Source: Parvibaculum sp.
Lineage (GTDB): Bacteria; Pseudomonadota; Alphaproteobacteria; Parvibaculales; Parvibaculaceae
Reading direction: 5' to 3'
NCBI GenBank assembly: GCA_017642695.1
Contig: JAEPQD010000001.1
Span: 1,108,764 to 1,172,763, forward strand
Length of the DNA stretch: 64,000 bases
Shown here: positions 8,423 through 17,872 of the stretch, piece after piece
How the letters are laid out: each line of letters starts with the position of its first letter
Numbering within the stretch: the stretch's first letter is position 1
Notes under the pieces: model-generated
Database searches by the model: none
What the model was told of the DNA's origin: nothing
Seen by the model: the letters and a program-made list of their open reading frames with translations, nothing else
Made by a program: the position numbers and the translations under genes

Positions 8423-9469
8423 ATGAAGGCGCTCGGTTATCACGGCGAGAAGGATATCCGCTACGAGGAGTTTCCCGATCCGGTCCTCATGGGCGAGGAC
8501 GGTGCCATCGTGAAGATGAAGTCCTGCGGCATCTGCGGCAGCGATCTCCACATCTATCACGGCCATGGCTTTTCGCAGGACCTCGGATATTGCGTCGGCC
8601 ACGAGGCGGTGGGCGAGGTGGTCGAGGTCGGCCGCGACGTGAAAACGCTGAAGGTCGGCGACGAGGTGATGATGTCGGCTGCCGTGCGTTCCGGCGGCTG
8701 CGGCCGTTGTCCCGCCTGCCGCGCGGGCACGCCGGCGAAATGCGCCAAGCAGCTCTGGGGCTGCTATGGCCTCAGCACGCAGCTTCAGGGCTGCCAGGCG
8801 GAAGGTATCGCCGTTCCCTGGGCCGACAACAACGCGACGCGCATCCCGGAAGGTCTCACCGCCGATCAGGCGCTGCTGCTCACCGATAATCTGCCGACGG
8901 CCTATATGGGGGCGAAGAACGCCGACATTGCGCCCGGCGGTACCGTTGCCGTGGTCGGCCTCGGCCCTATCGGGCTCATGGCGGTGCAGTCCGCCTTCGT
9001 GCTCGGCGCGGCGCGCGTCTTTGCGGTCGATCTCGTTCCCGAGCGCCGCGCAATGGCGGCGGAGCTCGGCGCCATCCCGCTCGAACCCGGAACGGCCGTC
9101 GAAGAAGTGCGCGAGGCGACGGACGGTGCCATGGTGCAGTCTTCCATCGAAGCGGTCGGCATCGACAGAACCATCGAACTCGCGATCTCCCTTGCGGGCC
9201 GTAATGCGAGCATCTCCGTCTTTGGCGCGAACCAGAACCAGGCCTTCAAGTACCCGCTCTGGACCGCCTTCAACAAGTCGCTCACCTTCCGCGTCGCGGG
9301 CTGTTTCGTGCAGAGCCACTGGCCGGAGCTGATCCCCCTCGTTCAGGCAGGCCGTCTCACGCCGGAAAAATTCATCACCCACCGCATGGACCTCAAGGAT
9401 GGCGCGGAGGCCTATCGGATTTTCGACGGCAAGCTCGACAATGTCATGAAAGTCGTGATGACGCCCTGA
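8423..9469 (+). CDS. zinc-dependent alcohol dehydrogenase (MDR family)
   Basis: A 348-residue medium-chain dehydrogenase. CGICGSDLHIYHGHG carries the catalytic zinc cysteine, and GHEAVGEV the conserved Gly-His-Glu. GGCGRCPACRAGTPAKC is the four-cysteine structural zinc loop (about residues 91-107). VVGLGPIGLMA is the NAD-binding glycine motif. It likely oxidises a primary or secondary alcohol for the same pathway. It starts 10 nt after the acyl-CoA dehydrogenase stop. Confidence 0.85.
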   Translation: MKALGYHGEKDIRYEEFPDPVLMGEDGAIVKMKSCGICGSDLHIYHGHGFSQDLGYCVGHEAVGEVVEVGRDVKTLKVGDEVMMSAAVRSGGCGRCPACRAGTPAKCAKQLWGCYGLSTQLQGCQAEGIAVPWADNNATRIPEGLTADQALLLTDNLPTAYMGAKNADIAPGGTVAVVGLGPIGLMAVQSAFVLGAARVFAVDLVPERRAMAAELGAIPLEPGTAVEEVREATDGAMVQSSIEAVGIDRTIELAISLAGRNASISVFGANQNQAFKYPLWTAFNKSLTFRVAGCFVQSHWPELIPLVQAGRLTPEKFITHRMDLKDGAEAYRIFDGKLDNVMKVVMTP

Positions 9470-9490
9470 CGGACGGCAAGGGAGGAGAGG

Positions 9491-9916
9491 ATGACGGCAA
9501 CGACACCGGCGGGACGTCTCGTCTCCGCTTTCGGCGATGTGGCGAAGATGGCGGCGCTCTACGCGCCGGAGATCGCGTGGAGCCTTTCGGCGTCCCTTCC
9601 TTACCCGCGCCCCATGCAGGGGCGCGAGGCCGTCCTCGCCTTCAACCGCTCCGTCTGGGAAGAAGTCTACTTCCCCGATTGTTCGGTCGAAATCCTCGAC
9701 GAACTCGGCGATGAGCGTCTCAGTGCCGTGCGCTTCGTCTACCGCGCCACATACCGCGCGAGCGGCCTTCCTTACGAGAATGAGTATACGCTCTTCGCCC
9801 GCAGCGGGCCGGACGGCATTTCCGAAGTCTTCGAGGCGCTCGACACGCTGGCGATCTTCGATCAGATGCGCGGCGAGGAGAAAGGCACCGCCTTCGCCCG
9901 TCTCTCGGCAAGCTGA
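9491..9916 (+). CDS. SnoaL/NTF2-like protein
   Basis: A 141-residue single-domain protein. ALYAPEIAWSLSASLPYPRPMQGREAVLAFNRSVWEEVYFP and the following sheet ending ISEVFEALDTLAIF fit the SnoaL-like polyketide-cyclase fold. Function within the operon unknown. Preceded by GGGAGGAG and 21 nt from the alcohol dehydrogenase. Last gene of the plus operon; tonB converges from the other side 10 nt away. Confidence 0.7.
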   Translation: MTATTPAGRLVSAFGDVAKMAALYAPEIAWSLSASLPYPRPMQGREAVLAFNRSVWEEVYFPDCSVEILDELGDERLSAVRFVYRATYRASGLPYENEYTLFARSGPDGISEVFEALDTLAIFDQMRGEEKGTAFARLSAS

Positions 9917-9926
9917 CTGAGGCGCG

Positions 9927-10652
9927 TCACCTCGTGATCGAGAAGTTGACCGGCACGTCGAATATCTTCGTGTCGCCGCGGATTTCCTTCGGCAGCGGCG
10001 GGAAGGGATCGGCCCGCTTGACGGTCGCAAGCGCTCCCTCGTCGAGCGTCGTGTTGCCGGAACTCTCGACGAGCGCATGGAAGATGAGATTGCCCTTTCG
10101 GTCGATCTCGAAGCGCACCACCGGCTTTCCCTCCTCGCCGCGCCGCCGCGCCGAACGGGGATATTTCTTGTAGCGTTCGAGATGGCCGAGCAGCCCTTGC
10201 ATGTAGCTCGGCATGAGGCGTGCTTCGGCGAGGTTTGCCTGTGCGTCGGCTGGCGCGGCGGTGCGCTCCGCTTCCGGCAGCTTCTGGGCGATGGGCGCCG
10301 TCGCCTTCCTGGCTTCCTTCTTTTTTGGCTCAGGCTTCTTCTCGGGCTCGGGGATCGCATCGCGTGGAAGCGGCGGCTCGGGCACCGGCGCGGGCTCGGG
10401 TTCCGCCTCTTCTTCTTTCGGCCCTTCCGGCAGCGCTTCGTCCGGCTCGGGTTGAGCGCTCACTAGCGGCGCGAGTTCAAGGGTGATCGCCGCCGGCGCG
10501 GCGGGCGGTGTGCTGCGGGCGAAATGCGCGAAGGCAATGGCGGCCGCGAGCCCGGCGTGAAGCGCGATGGCGAAGATCGTGCCGCCTCTCCAGGCGGGCG
10601 CGTCGTGCATCATTCCCCCATTTGCCCCGCCGGAAAAAGGGACGGTGCTCAT
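9927..10652 (-). CDS. tonB: TonB-family energy transducer
   Basis: A 241-residue protein. One N-terminal membrane helix (IFAIALHAGLAAAIAFAHFA, about 26-45) is followed by a long Pro/Glu/Lys-rich stretch (about 65-130) spanning the periplasm. The C-terminal TonB domain reads YPRSARRRGEEGKPVVRFEIDRKG and SSGNTTLDEGALATVKRADPFPPLP. It passes energy from ExbB/ExbD to outer-membrane TonB-dependent receptors. Its start overlaps exbD by 4 nt. No receptor gene is in the window. Confidence 0.88.
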   Translation of the reverse strand: MSTVPFSGGANGGMMHDAPAWRGGTIFAIALHAGLAAAIAFAHFARSTPPAAPAAITLELAPLVSAQPEPDEALPEGPKEEEAEPEPAPVPEPPLPRDAIPEPEKKPEPKKKEARKATAPIAQKLPEAERTAAPADAQANLAEARLMPSYMQGLLGHLERYKKYPRSARRRGEEGKPVVRFEIDRKGNLIFHALVESSGNTTLDEGALATVKRADPFPPLPKEIRGDTKIFDVPVNFSITR

Positions 10653-11074
10653 GGTGCTTCCGACGATTCGATCCCTACGAGCGCGATTTTGAGATACCCG
10701 GCGGCACGCAACTCGTTCATGACATCCATGAGGCTGCCATAGTCTACCGTCTTGTCCGCGCGCAGGAAAATCCGCTCCTCGCGGTCGCCCTGCGTTTTCT
10801 CTTCCAGCACGGCGGCAAGGGTACCTTCCGGCACGGGCTCCTCGCCAATGGTCAGGCTCATGTCGGACTTGACCGAGAGATAGAGCGGCTCTGTCGGGCG
10901 GGGCTGCGGCTGCGCATTGGCGGAGGGCAGGTCCACGGGAATGTCGACGGTCGCGAGCGGCGCCGCGATCATGAACACGATGAGAAGCACCAGGATCACG
11001 TCGATGAACGGCGTGACGTTGATTTCATGCGTTTCGGCGAGCTCCTCGTCGCCGTGATCGAGACGGACGGCCAT
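10649..11074 (-). CDS. exbD: ExbD biopolymer transport protein
   Basis: A 141-residue protein with the family start INVTPFIDVILVLLIVFMIAAPL (about 18-41). This single membrane helix carries the proton-relay Asp in FIDV. A periplasmic domain ends in VMNELRAAGYLKIALV. It pairs with ExbB 3 nt upstream and TonB downstream (4-nt overlap). Confidence 0.9.
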   Translation of the reverse strand: MAVRLDHGDEELAETHEINVTPFIDVILVLLIVFMIAAPLATVDIPVDLPSANAQPQPRPTEPLYLSVKSDMSLTIGEEPVPEGTLAAVLEEKTQGDREERIFLRADKTVDYGSLMDVMNELRAAGYLKIALVGIESSEAP

Positions 11075-11077
11075 GGC

Positions 11078-11986
11078 TCAGTCCGCCGCCTTGGCGAGCC
11101 GCGGACGGCGGCCCTGGTCGAGGTCGCGGCTGACGATGCGCAGGAGTTCCGCCGAGCTGTCGGCGACGAGCGCGCGGTATCCCGCGATCGACCGCGCAAA
11201 GGAGTTGTAGATCACGACGGCGGGAATGGCGGCGACAAGACCGAGCCCCGTCGCGAGCAGCGCTTCTGCGATGCCGGGAGCGACGACGGCGAGGTTCGTC
11301 GTCTGCGTATGCGCAATACCGATGAAGCTGTTCATGATGCCCCAGACCGTGCCGAACAGCCCGACGAAGGGCGCGGTCGCGCCGATGGTCGCGAGCACGC
11401 CGGTGCCGATGCCGATTTCGCGTGCTGCGTTTGCTTCGATGCGCTGAAAGCGCCAGGCGATGCGTTCCTTCACGCCCTCCTTGTCGGGAGCCTCGCCCGA
11501 GGCATGCACCTCGTCGATGGCGGCTTCGGCGAGTAGTGCCACGGGACCTTTTGACTTGCCGAGATTGCTGCCCGCTTCGTCCAGCGACTTCGCGCTGGCG
11601 AGCGCGCTGAAGGCCTGCGTCGCGCGCCGCTTCGCGCCCGTGATTTCCATGCGCTTCGCAAACCAGATCGTCCAGGTGACGATGGAGGCGAAGATGAGCC
11701 CGATCATCACCGCCTTAACGACGATATCGGCCTGCATGAACATGCCCCAGGGCGACAGGTCGGCGGGAAGCATCATCTCGGCTTCGGTCGCCCCCGCGTC
11801 GAGCAGAATGCCGTCCTCGACTGTGCCGATGGTGTCCGCCCCGGCGTCCGCTTCGAGTGCGGTCTCCTCCGCGGGAGCCGCATCCTGCGCGTGGGCCGCC
11901 GGTGTCACCGTGAGGACGGCGAGCGCCATCGCCAGGAACAACTGAAGAAAGGGTACCCGGCGCGTGCGGGTCTTGCCGTTGGTCAT
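11078..11986 (-). CDS. exbB: ExbB/TolQ/MotA-type proton channel
   Basis: A 302-residue protein. It has a probable signal segment (VPFLQLFLAMALAVLTVTPAAHAQ, about 11-34), an acidic periplasmic stretch, a first channel helix (AVMIGLIFASIVTWTIWFAKRM), and two C-terminal helices (IGATAPFVGLFGTVWGIMNSFIGIA and GIAEALLATGLGLVAAIPAVVIYN). The GLFGTVWGIM signature identifies ExbB. The N-terminal extension with signal peptide is typical of the alphaproteobacterial form. ATG 11986 is preferred; 12019 is an alternative. First gene of exbB-exbD-tonB, which is probably metal-regulated through the palindrome at 12062-12094. Confidence 0.88.
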   Translation of the reverse strand: MTNGKTRTRRVPFLQLFLAMALAVLTVTPAAHAQDAAPAEETALEADAGADTIGTVEDGILLDAGATEAEMMLPADLSPWGMFMQADIVVKAVMIGLIFASIVTWTIWFAKRMEITGAKRRATQAFSALASAKSLDEAGSNLGKSKGPVALLAEAAIDEVHASGEAPDKEGVKERIAWRFQRIEANAAREIGIGTGVLATIGATAPFVGLFGTVWGIMNSFIGIAHTQTTNLAVVAPGIAEALLATGLGLVAAIPAVVIYNSFARSIAGYRALVADSSAELLRIVSRDLDQGRRPRLAKAAD

Positions 11987-12061
11987 GATCTCACCATCCA
12001 CTCTGGCGCCGCTATCCATGCCGCTCTGGCTGGTCCGGCCGCCGATACGGCGCTGTTCAAA

Positions 12062-12094
12062 CACAAATGATAGTGCATCGCAATATCATTTGTG
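12062..12094. promoter_or_regulatory. perfect 11-bp inverted repeat upstream of exbB
   Basis: CACAAATGATA (12062-12072) and its exact reverse complement TATCATTTGTG (12084-12094) flank an 11-nt spacer. The element is AT-rich against a GC-rich background and lies 76 nt before exbB and 159 nt before the divergent PAS gene. No U-tract follows it, so an operator is more likely than a terminator. ATGATA/TATCAT recalls iron-regulator sites, but the spacing does not fit a classical Fur box. Confidence 0.5.
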
Positions 12095-12252
12095 CAACGT
12101 CATGATGCCGCACTCGGCCGGGCCGGACATTTCCGTCAACCCCCGAGAATTGTGTGATTTTTCTCGCGCCCGCCGCATATTAGGCTCACCTTGGGCAAAA
12201 CGCGAATAGATGCGGGGACCCGTGCGAAGCGGGCCGCCAGGGGGAGGGCAGA

Positions 12253-12780
12253 ATGCCCATCGGGAGCGGAAACGCGCAGCCGCAGCAGATCATGCTGCCA
12301 CCCATCGCGCTTGAGCCGGCGCGGGAATGCACCTCGCCGGAGGTGCGGGACGGACTCGCCTATTGGCGTCTCAAGGCGGCCGGGCGGGAGATGCCGCTCC
12401 ATGCGGACATCCGCCCGGAGGAGATTCCGCGTCTTCTTCCCTATGTCACCCTGTTCGACCTGCGGCAGAACAACGGCTCCCTCGAACTTTTTCCTCGCAT
12501 CGCCGGCGCGAAGTTCGAGGAGGTCTTCGGCGCCATCCACAACAAGCCGCTCGAAACCGTCCTGCCGCCGGAGATCGTCGAGCGATGGCAGGGCGCCGCG
12601 CGAACCCTCTTCGAGGCGCGCGAGCCGCTCCGCGCCGTCGGCGAGGTCCTGCACGATCAGAAGACCTTCATCCGCTTCGAACTCGTCATCGCGCCGCTGT
12701 CCCGAACCGGCGAGAAACTCGACATGATGCTTCTCGTCTGCAGCTTCTCGATGAAGGGCGACGTCCACCCTCTCGCCTGA
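12253..12780 (+). CDS. PAS-domain protein (PAS_5-like)
   Basis: A 175-residue protein. LAYWRLKAAGREMPLHADIRPEEIPRLLPYVTLFDL matches the opening of the alphaproteobacterial PAS_5 family (usually W-sk-G--lP-r-diDP-eip-lLp). The rest gives a single sensor domain without an attached output domain. Ligand and partner unknown. GGGGGAGGGCAG precedes the ATG. Confidence 0.65.
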   Translation: MPIGSGNAQPQQIMLPPIALEPARECTSPEVRDGLAYWRLKAAGREMPLHADIRPEEIPRLLPYVTLFDLRQNNGSLELFPRIAGAKFEEVFGAIHNKPLETVLPPEIVERWQGAARTLFEAREPLRAVGEVLHDQKTFIRFELVIAPLSRTGEKLDMMLLVCSFSMKGDVHPLA

Positions 12781-12867
12781 TCCCTCAAGGCTTTGTCGCG
12801 CGGCACGGGCGGGGTAGGCTGCGGGCGAAGAGCGCTCCCGTGAAGAGCGCCGCAGCGGGGAGACGGG

Positions 12868-14751
12868 ATGGAACAGCCGAAAGACGCAACCGAAGCCACG
12901 CGCCGCGCGCTGGACGCGCTTGTCCGCACCCTGCCCGAGGATACCGGAGAGGACTTCGAGCTTGCGCGGAAGGGCTTCATCGCCACCATCCCGGACGCGA
13001 AGGTCTTGAACGCCGCCGGTCACGCCGTCTGGGACATGGGCACCTTCGCCTTCGAGGGCGAGGGCTGCGATTGCCCCGAAACGGTGAACCCGAGCCTCTG
13101 GCGCCAGGCGAAGCTCAACTCCGTCCACGGCCTCTTCGAGGTGACGAAGGGCATCTATCAGGTCCGCAATTTCGACCTTTCCAACATCACCTTCATCGAG
13201 GGCGAGACCGGCTACATCGTCATCGACCCGCTGATCTCTGCCGAGCCCGCCGCCGCCGCGCTCGCCTTGATGCGCGAACATCGCGGAGACAAGCCCGTCA
13301 CGGCGGTGATCTATACCCACAGCCATGTCGACCACTATGGTGGCATCAAGGGCGTCCTCTCCGACGACGACATCGCGAAGGGCCTCCAGATCATCGCGCC
13401 CGAAGGCTTCCTCGAGGAAGCGGTCAGCGAAAACGTGCTCGCGGGCAACGCCATGGGCCGCCGCGCCACCTACATGTATGGCGCGCTCCTGCCGCGCAAC
13501 GCGAAGGGCCATGTCGATGCCGGTCTCGGCAAGACCGTCTCGATGGGTCAGGTGAGCCTCGTGCCGCCGACCGTCAGCATCTCCGAAACCGGCACGCGCA
13601 TGACGGTCGATGGTGTCGAGATCGTCTTCCAGGTCACGCCCGGCACCGAAGCGCCCGCGGAAATGAATTTCTACTTTCCGCAGTTCAAGGCGCTCTGCAT
13701 GGCGGAGAATTGTTCCTGCCAGCTCCACAATCTCTACACGCCGCGCGGCGCGCAGGTCCGCGACGCGAAGGCATGGAGCTGGTACATCGACGAGGCGATC
13801 GACCTCTTCGCGAAAAAGACCGATGTCCTCTTCGCGAGCCATCATTGGCCGCGCTGGGGCGCGGAGGCCGCCGTCTCCTTCCTGAAGAAGCAGCGCGACC
13901 TCTACAAATATGTCCACGACCAGACGCTGCGCATGGCGAACCATGGCGACACGCCGCTCGAGATCGCCGAGAAGCTCGCGCTCCCGCCGACGCTCGCCGC
14001 CGAGTGGTACACGCGCGGTTATTACGGCACGCTTAATCACAACGCCAAGGCCGTCTACCAGCGTTATCTCGGCTGGTTCGACGGCAACCCGGCAAATCTC
14101 CACAAGCATCCGCCGGAAGAGGTCGGCCGCCGCTATGTCGAGCTCGCGGGTGGGCCCGATGCGCTCCTCGAAAAGGCGCGCGCCGCCTTCGCGAAGGGCG
14201 ACTACCGCTGGGTCGCCGAACTCGTGAACCATCTCGTCTTCGCGGACCCCGCAAACGCCGATGCGCGCAACCTTCAGGCCGATGCGCTCGAACAGTTGGG
14301 CTACCAGGCGGAGTCCGGGCCGTGGCGCGCCTTCTATCTCACTGCCGCGATGGAGCTCCGCAATCCGCGCCCGCCTTCCGATACGCCGCGTCAGGGCGCG
14401 GCCGGGCAAATCCGTTCGCTCCCGGCGGAGCAGTTGCTCGACTCGCTCTCCGTCCGCCTCAACGGCGAGAAGGCGGGCGCGAGCGAGATCGCACTCAATC
14501 TTCGCTTCACCGACACGGGCGAGCGTTTCCTCGTCACCGTCGAGAACGCCGTCTTCCATCATTATCCGGACCGCGAAGCGGCCTCGGCGCCGACCGTCTC
14601 GCTGACCCGCGCCGTCCTCGCCGACCTCGTCATCGGCGAACGCACGCTGCCGGACGAGGCCGTCGCGATCGACGGCGACGGCGAACCCTTCGCCACTTTC
14701 CTTTCGCTCCTCGACCGTTTCGATTTCTGGTTCGAAATCGTCATGCCCTGA
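12868..14751 (+). CDS. alkyl sulfatase, metallo-beta-lactamase fold (SdsA-type)
   Basis: A 627-residue enzyme of the SdsA1/YjcS family, hydrolysing sulfate esters of alkyl chains such as dodecyl sulfate to alcohol and sulfate. THSHVDHYGG (about 150-159) is the binuclear zinc HxHxDH motif, and AENCSCQLHNLYTPRGAQ and FASHHWPRWG supply further ligands and substrate residues. A dimerisation domain follows (RYVELAGGPDALLEKARAAF), then an SCP2-like C-terminal domain (LLDSLSVRLNGEKAG). No signal peptide is visible, unlike periplasmic or secreted SdsA1, so a cytoplasmic site is inferred. An MDR reductase follows 53 nt later. Confidence 0.88.
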   Translation: MEQPKDATEATRRALDALVRTLPEDTGEDFELARKGFIATIPDAKVLNAAGHAVWDMGTFAFEGEGCDCPETVNPSLWRQAKLNSVHGLFEVTKGIYQVRNFDLSNITFIEGETGYIVIDPLISAEPAAAALALMREHRGDKPVTAVIYTHSHVDHYGGIKGVLSDDDIAKGLQIIAPEGFLEEAVSENVLAGNAMGRRATYMYGALLPRNAKGHVDAGLGKTVSMGQVSLVPPTVSISETGTRMTVDGVEIVFQVTPGTEAPAEMNFYFPQFKALCMAENCSCQLHNLYTPRGAQVRDAKAWSWYIDEAIDLFAKKTDVLFASHHWPRWGAEAAVSFLKKQRDLYKYVHDQTLRMANHGDTPLEIAEKLALPPTLAAEWYTRGYYGTLNHNAKAVYQRYLGWFDGNPANLHKHPPEEVGRRYVELAGGPDALLEKARAAFAKGDYRWVAELVNHLVFADPANADARNLQADALEQLGYQAESGPWRAFYLTAAMELRNPRPPSDTPRQGAAGQIRSLPAEQLLDSLSVRLNGEKAGASEIALNLRFTDTGERFLVTVENAVFHHYPDREAASAPTVSLTRAVLADLVIGERTLPDEAVAIDGDGEPFATFLSLLDRFDFWFEIVMP

Positions 14752-14804
14752 ACGCTGCCGAGGCGCGCCCGCAATTCCGCTACCGCAATCTCCGGAGGAC
14801 CCCC

Positions 14805-15827
<1,023 letters not shown>

Positions 15828-15851
15828 TCGTCCCGGCGAGCCGCGTCACGC

Positions 15852-16634
15852 CTATATCCGGCGCGTCTTTCCGGCGCTGCTGCGCAGATGCGCCGTATAG
15901 GTCATGCGCCCGCCCGTTTCGACCTTCGTGATCGTCGCGTCGACCGGGAACTCGGTTCCGTCCTTTCTGAGGCCGGTCACGGGTCCCCGGTCGCTCATCC
16001 AGCGCGATGCCTCCCGGCTTCGCCCGAACGCCGACACCTCGCCGAGATGCGCTTTCCGGAACCGTTCCGGCAGCAGCATGGAGAGCGGCTTGCCGAGAAC
16101 TTCTTCCGCGCGATAGCCGAACATCTGCTCCGCCTTCAGGTTGAAGAAGCCGATCTTCTGCTCCGCGTCCACGGAAATGATCCCGTCCTCGGCCACCATC
16201 AGGATGCGCGAGAAGAGCAGGTTGCGCTCCTTGAAGGCGATCTGCTCCTGTCGCCGGGCGGTGTTGTCGCGAAAGGTGATGAGAAAGCGGGGTGCCCCGT
16301 CGAGCTGCGCTTCCACCACACGCACATCGACCGGCATTTCGCGTCCGTCCTTCCGCCGTGCGATGAGGTCGAGATAGCGCGACTGCTCGTATTCGGGTTC
16401 AGCCGCCCATCGCTTGAGCCACTTCACCGGATCCGCCCGCTGGCCCGGTTGCTGCGGCACGAGCATGGTGATGTTCGCTCCCGTCACCTCCGCCGCGCCG
16501 TATCCGAGCAGCCTTTCCGATGCGGGGTTGAAATAGGTGATCTCGCCCTCGGGCGTCGAAACGATGATCGCCTCGGGAACGCCCTCCACCAGCATCCGGT
16601 GGAAGCCGGGTTTCGCGTGGTCGTCCTTGCTCAT
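15852..16634 (-). CDS. tandem PAS-domain sensor protein without output domain
   Basis: A 260-residue protein with two PAS domains. PAS 1 (about 12-125) is VEGVPEAIIVSTPEGEITYFNPASERLLGYGAAEVTG plus a PAC tail RFLITFRDNTARRQEQ. PAS 2 (about 137-250) is VAEDGIISVDAEQKIGFFNLKAEQMFGYRAEEVLGKP. No kinase, GGDEF or helix-turn-helix follows, so it must act by binding a partner. Convergent with the MDR gene. Confidence 0.75.
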   Translation of the reverse strand: MSKDDHAKPGFHRMLVEGVPEAIIVSTPEGEITYFNPASERLLGYGAAEVTGANITMLVPQQPGQRADPVKWLKRWAAEPEYEQSRYLDLIARRKDGREMPVDVRVVEAQLDGAPRFLITFRDNTARRQEQIAFKERNLLFSRILMVAEDGIISVDAEQKIGFFNLKAEQMFGYRAEEVLGKPLSMLLPERFRKAHLGEVSAFGRSREASRWMSDRGPVTGLRKDGTEFPVDATITKVETGGRMTYTAHLRSSAGKTRRI

Positions 16635-16683
16635 GGCTCTTCTGTCCGGCCCAGTTGCGGCAACGTGTTGCGGGATAGGGAGA

Positions 16684-16706
16684 CCCCGGCGGCCGCGCCG
16701 CCGGGG
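16684..16706. terminator. strong GC hairpin between the di-iron protein gene and the PAS gene
   Basis: CCCCGGCGGC (16684-16693) pairs perfectly with GCCGCCGGGG (16697-16706) around a 3-nt loop. There is no U-tract in the minus direction, so it may act as an mRNA-stabilising 3' structure for the upstream minus gene rather than a classical terminator. Confidence 0.35.
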
Positions 16707-16716
16707 TGGGTTTTCG

Positions 16717-17811
16717 TTACGCAGCGTTCCCTGTCGGGTGCCCGCCTTCCATCGCCTGCAGCACGCGGATGTCGTCGAAGACGGGAATGCCCGCCTCCTC
16801 GTACTTCCTGCGCGCTGTCGGCGTCAGCAGGCCCACCCGGGCGAGCGCCGGCATCATGAGGTCCTTAAGTGCATGCACCTGCCCGGGCGGCAGCTGTTGT
16901 GCGATGCCGGCGTCTTCCGCTTCCTTCAGGCCCTTGAAGAAATCATCCGCATCGATCCCGCTGTTTTCGAGCACCTGCATGAAGCCCGGATCGACGCGGT
17001 TCGCGATCGTGCCGGAGGTCTGGGCCTTCACGAGGATGTTCACCGCCTGGAAGGCGAAATCGGCAAGCTCCTCCAGGTCGTCCTTGTGCATCTTCTTGAA
17101 CACCGGTCCAAGGAACACATGGCCGAACGACACGTGCCGGCTCTCGTCGCGCATCACGTTGAAGGTAAGCTGCTTCAGGAGCGGGCAGGTCGTCGTGCGG
17201 TACATGTTGTTGAAGGCGCCGAGCGCAAGGCCCTCGACGATCATGTTCATGCCGATCATCACCTTCTCGTAGCGGTCCGACTGGAGCGTCACGTCGATGA
17301 GCTGCTTCAGCCAGGGCGACATCGGATAGACGAGGGCGATCTTGTCGCAATACTTGGAATAGACCTCGACATGCCGCGCTTCGTCCATGGTCTGCGTCGC
17401 GGCATAGAGCTTCGCGCCTTCGTCCGGCACCGAATGGGTCACGCAGGCCGCCGTCATCAGGGCGCCCTGTTCGCCATGCAGGAATTGCGACAGGAGCTGC
17501 GCCGTCGAATGCGCGGTAAAGGTTTCCTGCTGCGACTTCGAGAGTTTCTTGAAGAACGGCATCTTGTGATAGATGTCGCTGTCGTTCGCGATCAGCGGAC
17601 GCGAGGGATCGACTTCCGTGTCCCAGGGCAGCAGATCGTCCGAGTCCCACTGGTTCTGCTTCGCGCGCTTGTAGAGGTCTTCGACCTTGTCTTCCGAGAA
17701 GATGTATTTGAACGTCCAGGCGATATCCATCGGGTTGCGATAGATGTCGTCGGGCGTCATCGACACTTTCCAGTCGCCCTTGGTGACGACCCGTTCTGCC
17801 TTCGCACTCAT
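16717..17811 (-). CDS. ferritin-like di-iron protein, probable oxygenase
   Basis: A 364-residue all-helical protein. It has two repeats of a glutamate helix followed by ExxH: EQGALMTAAC with DEARHVEVY (about 125-155), and MNMIVEGLALGAF with DESRHVSFGH (about 210-245). These supply the four carboxylates and two histidines of a di-iron centre, as in ferritin-like oxygenases (AurF/R2-like fold). The [2Fe-2S] ferredoxin gene 61 nt upstream in the same operon would supply electrons, which favours an oxygenase over a storage role. Substrate unknown. ATG 17811 is preceded by AAGGAGGAAGGCC. Confidence 0.75.
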   Translation of the reverse strand: MSAKAERVVTKGDWKVSMTPDDIYRNPMDIAWTFKYIFSEDKVEDLYKRAKQNQWDSDDLLPWDTEVDPSRPLIANDSDIYHKMPFFKKLSKSQQETFTAHSTAQLLSQFLHGEQGALMTAACVTHSVPDEGAKLYAATQTMDEARHVEVYSKYCDKIALVYPMSPWLKQLIDVTLQSDRYEKVMIGMNMIVEGLALGAFNNMYRTTTCPLLKQLTFNVMRDESRHVSFGHVFLGPVFKKMHKDDLEELADFAFQAVNILVKAQTSGTIANRVDPGFMQVLENSGIDADDFFKGLKEAEDAGIAQQLPPGQVHALKDLMMPALARVGLLTPTARRKYEEAGIPVFDDIRVLQAMEGGHPTGNAA

Positions 17812-17872
17812 GGCCTTCCTCCTTGTAGGGGCCGCTTTGTCGTTTTCATTGCGGCCGGGGTTCCTGTCGGTC

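Noticed and set aside
12062-12094. Reading the palindrome as a classical Fur box
   Set aside because: A Fur box needs close 6-1-6 or 7-1-7 half-sites; here an 11-nt spacer separates the arms. Kept only as an unassigned operator.
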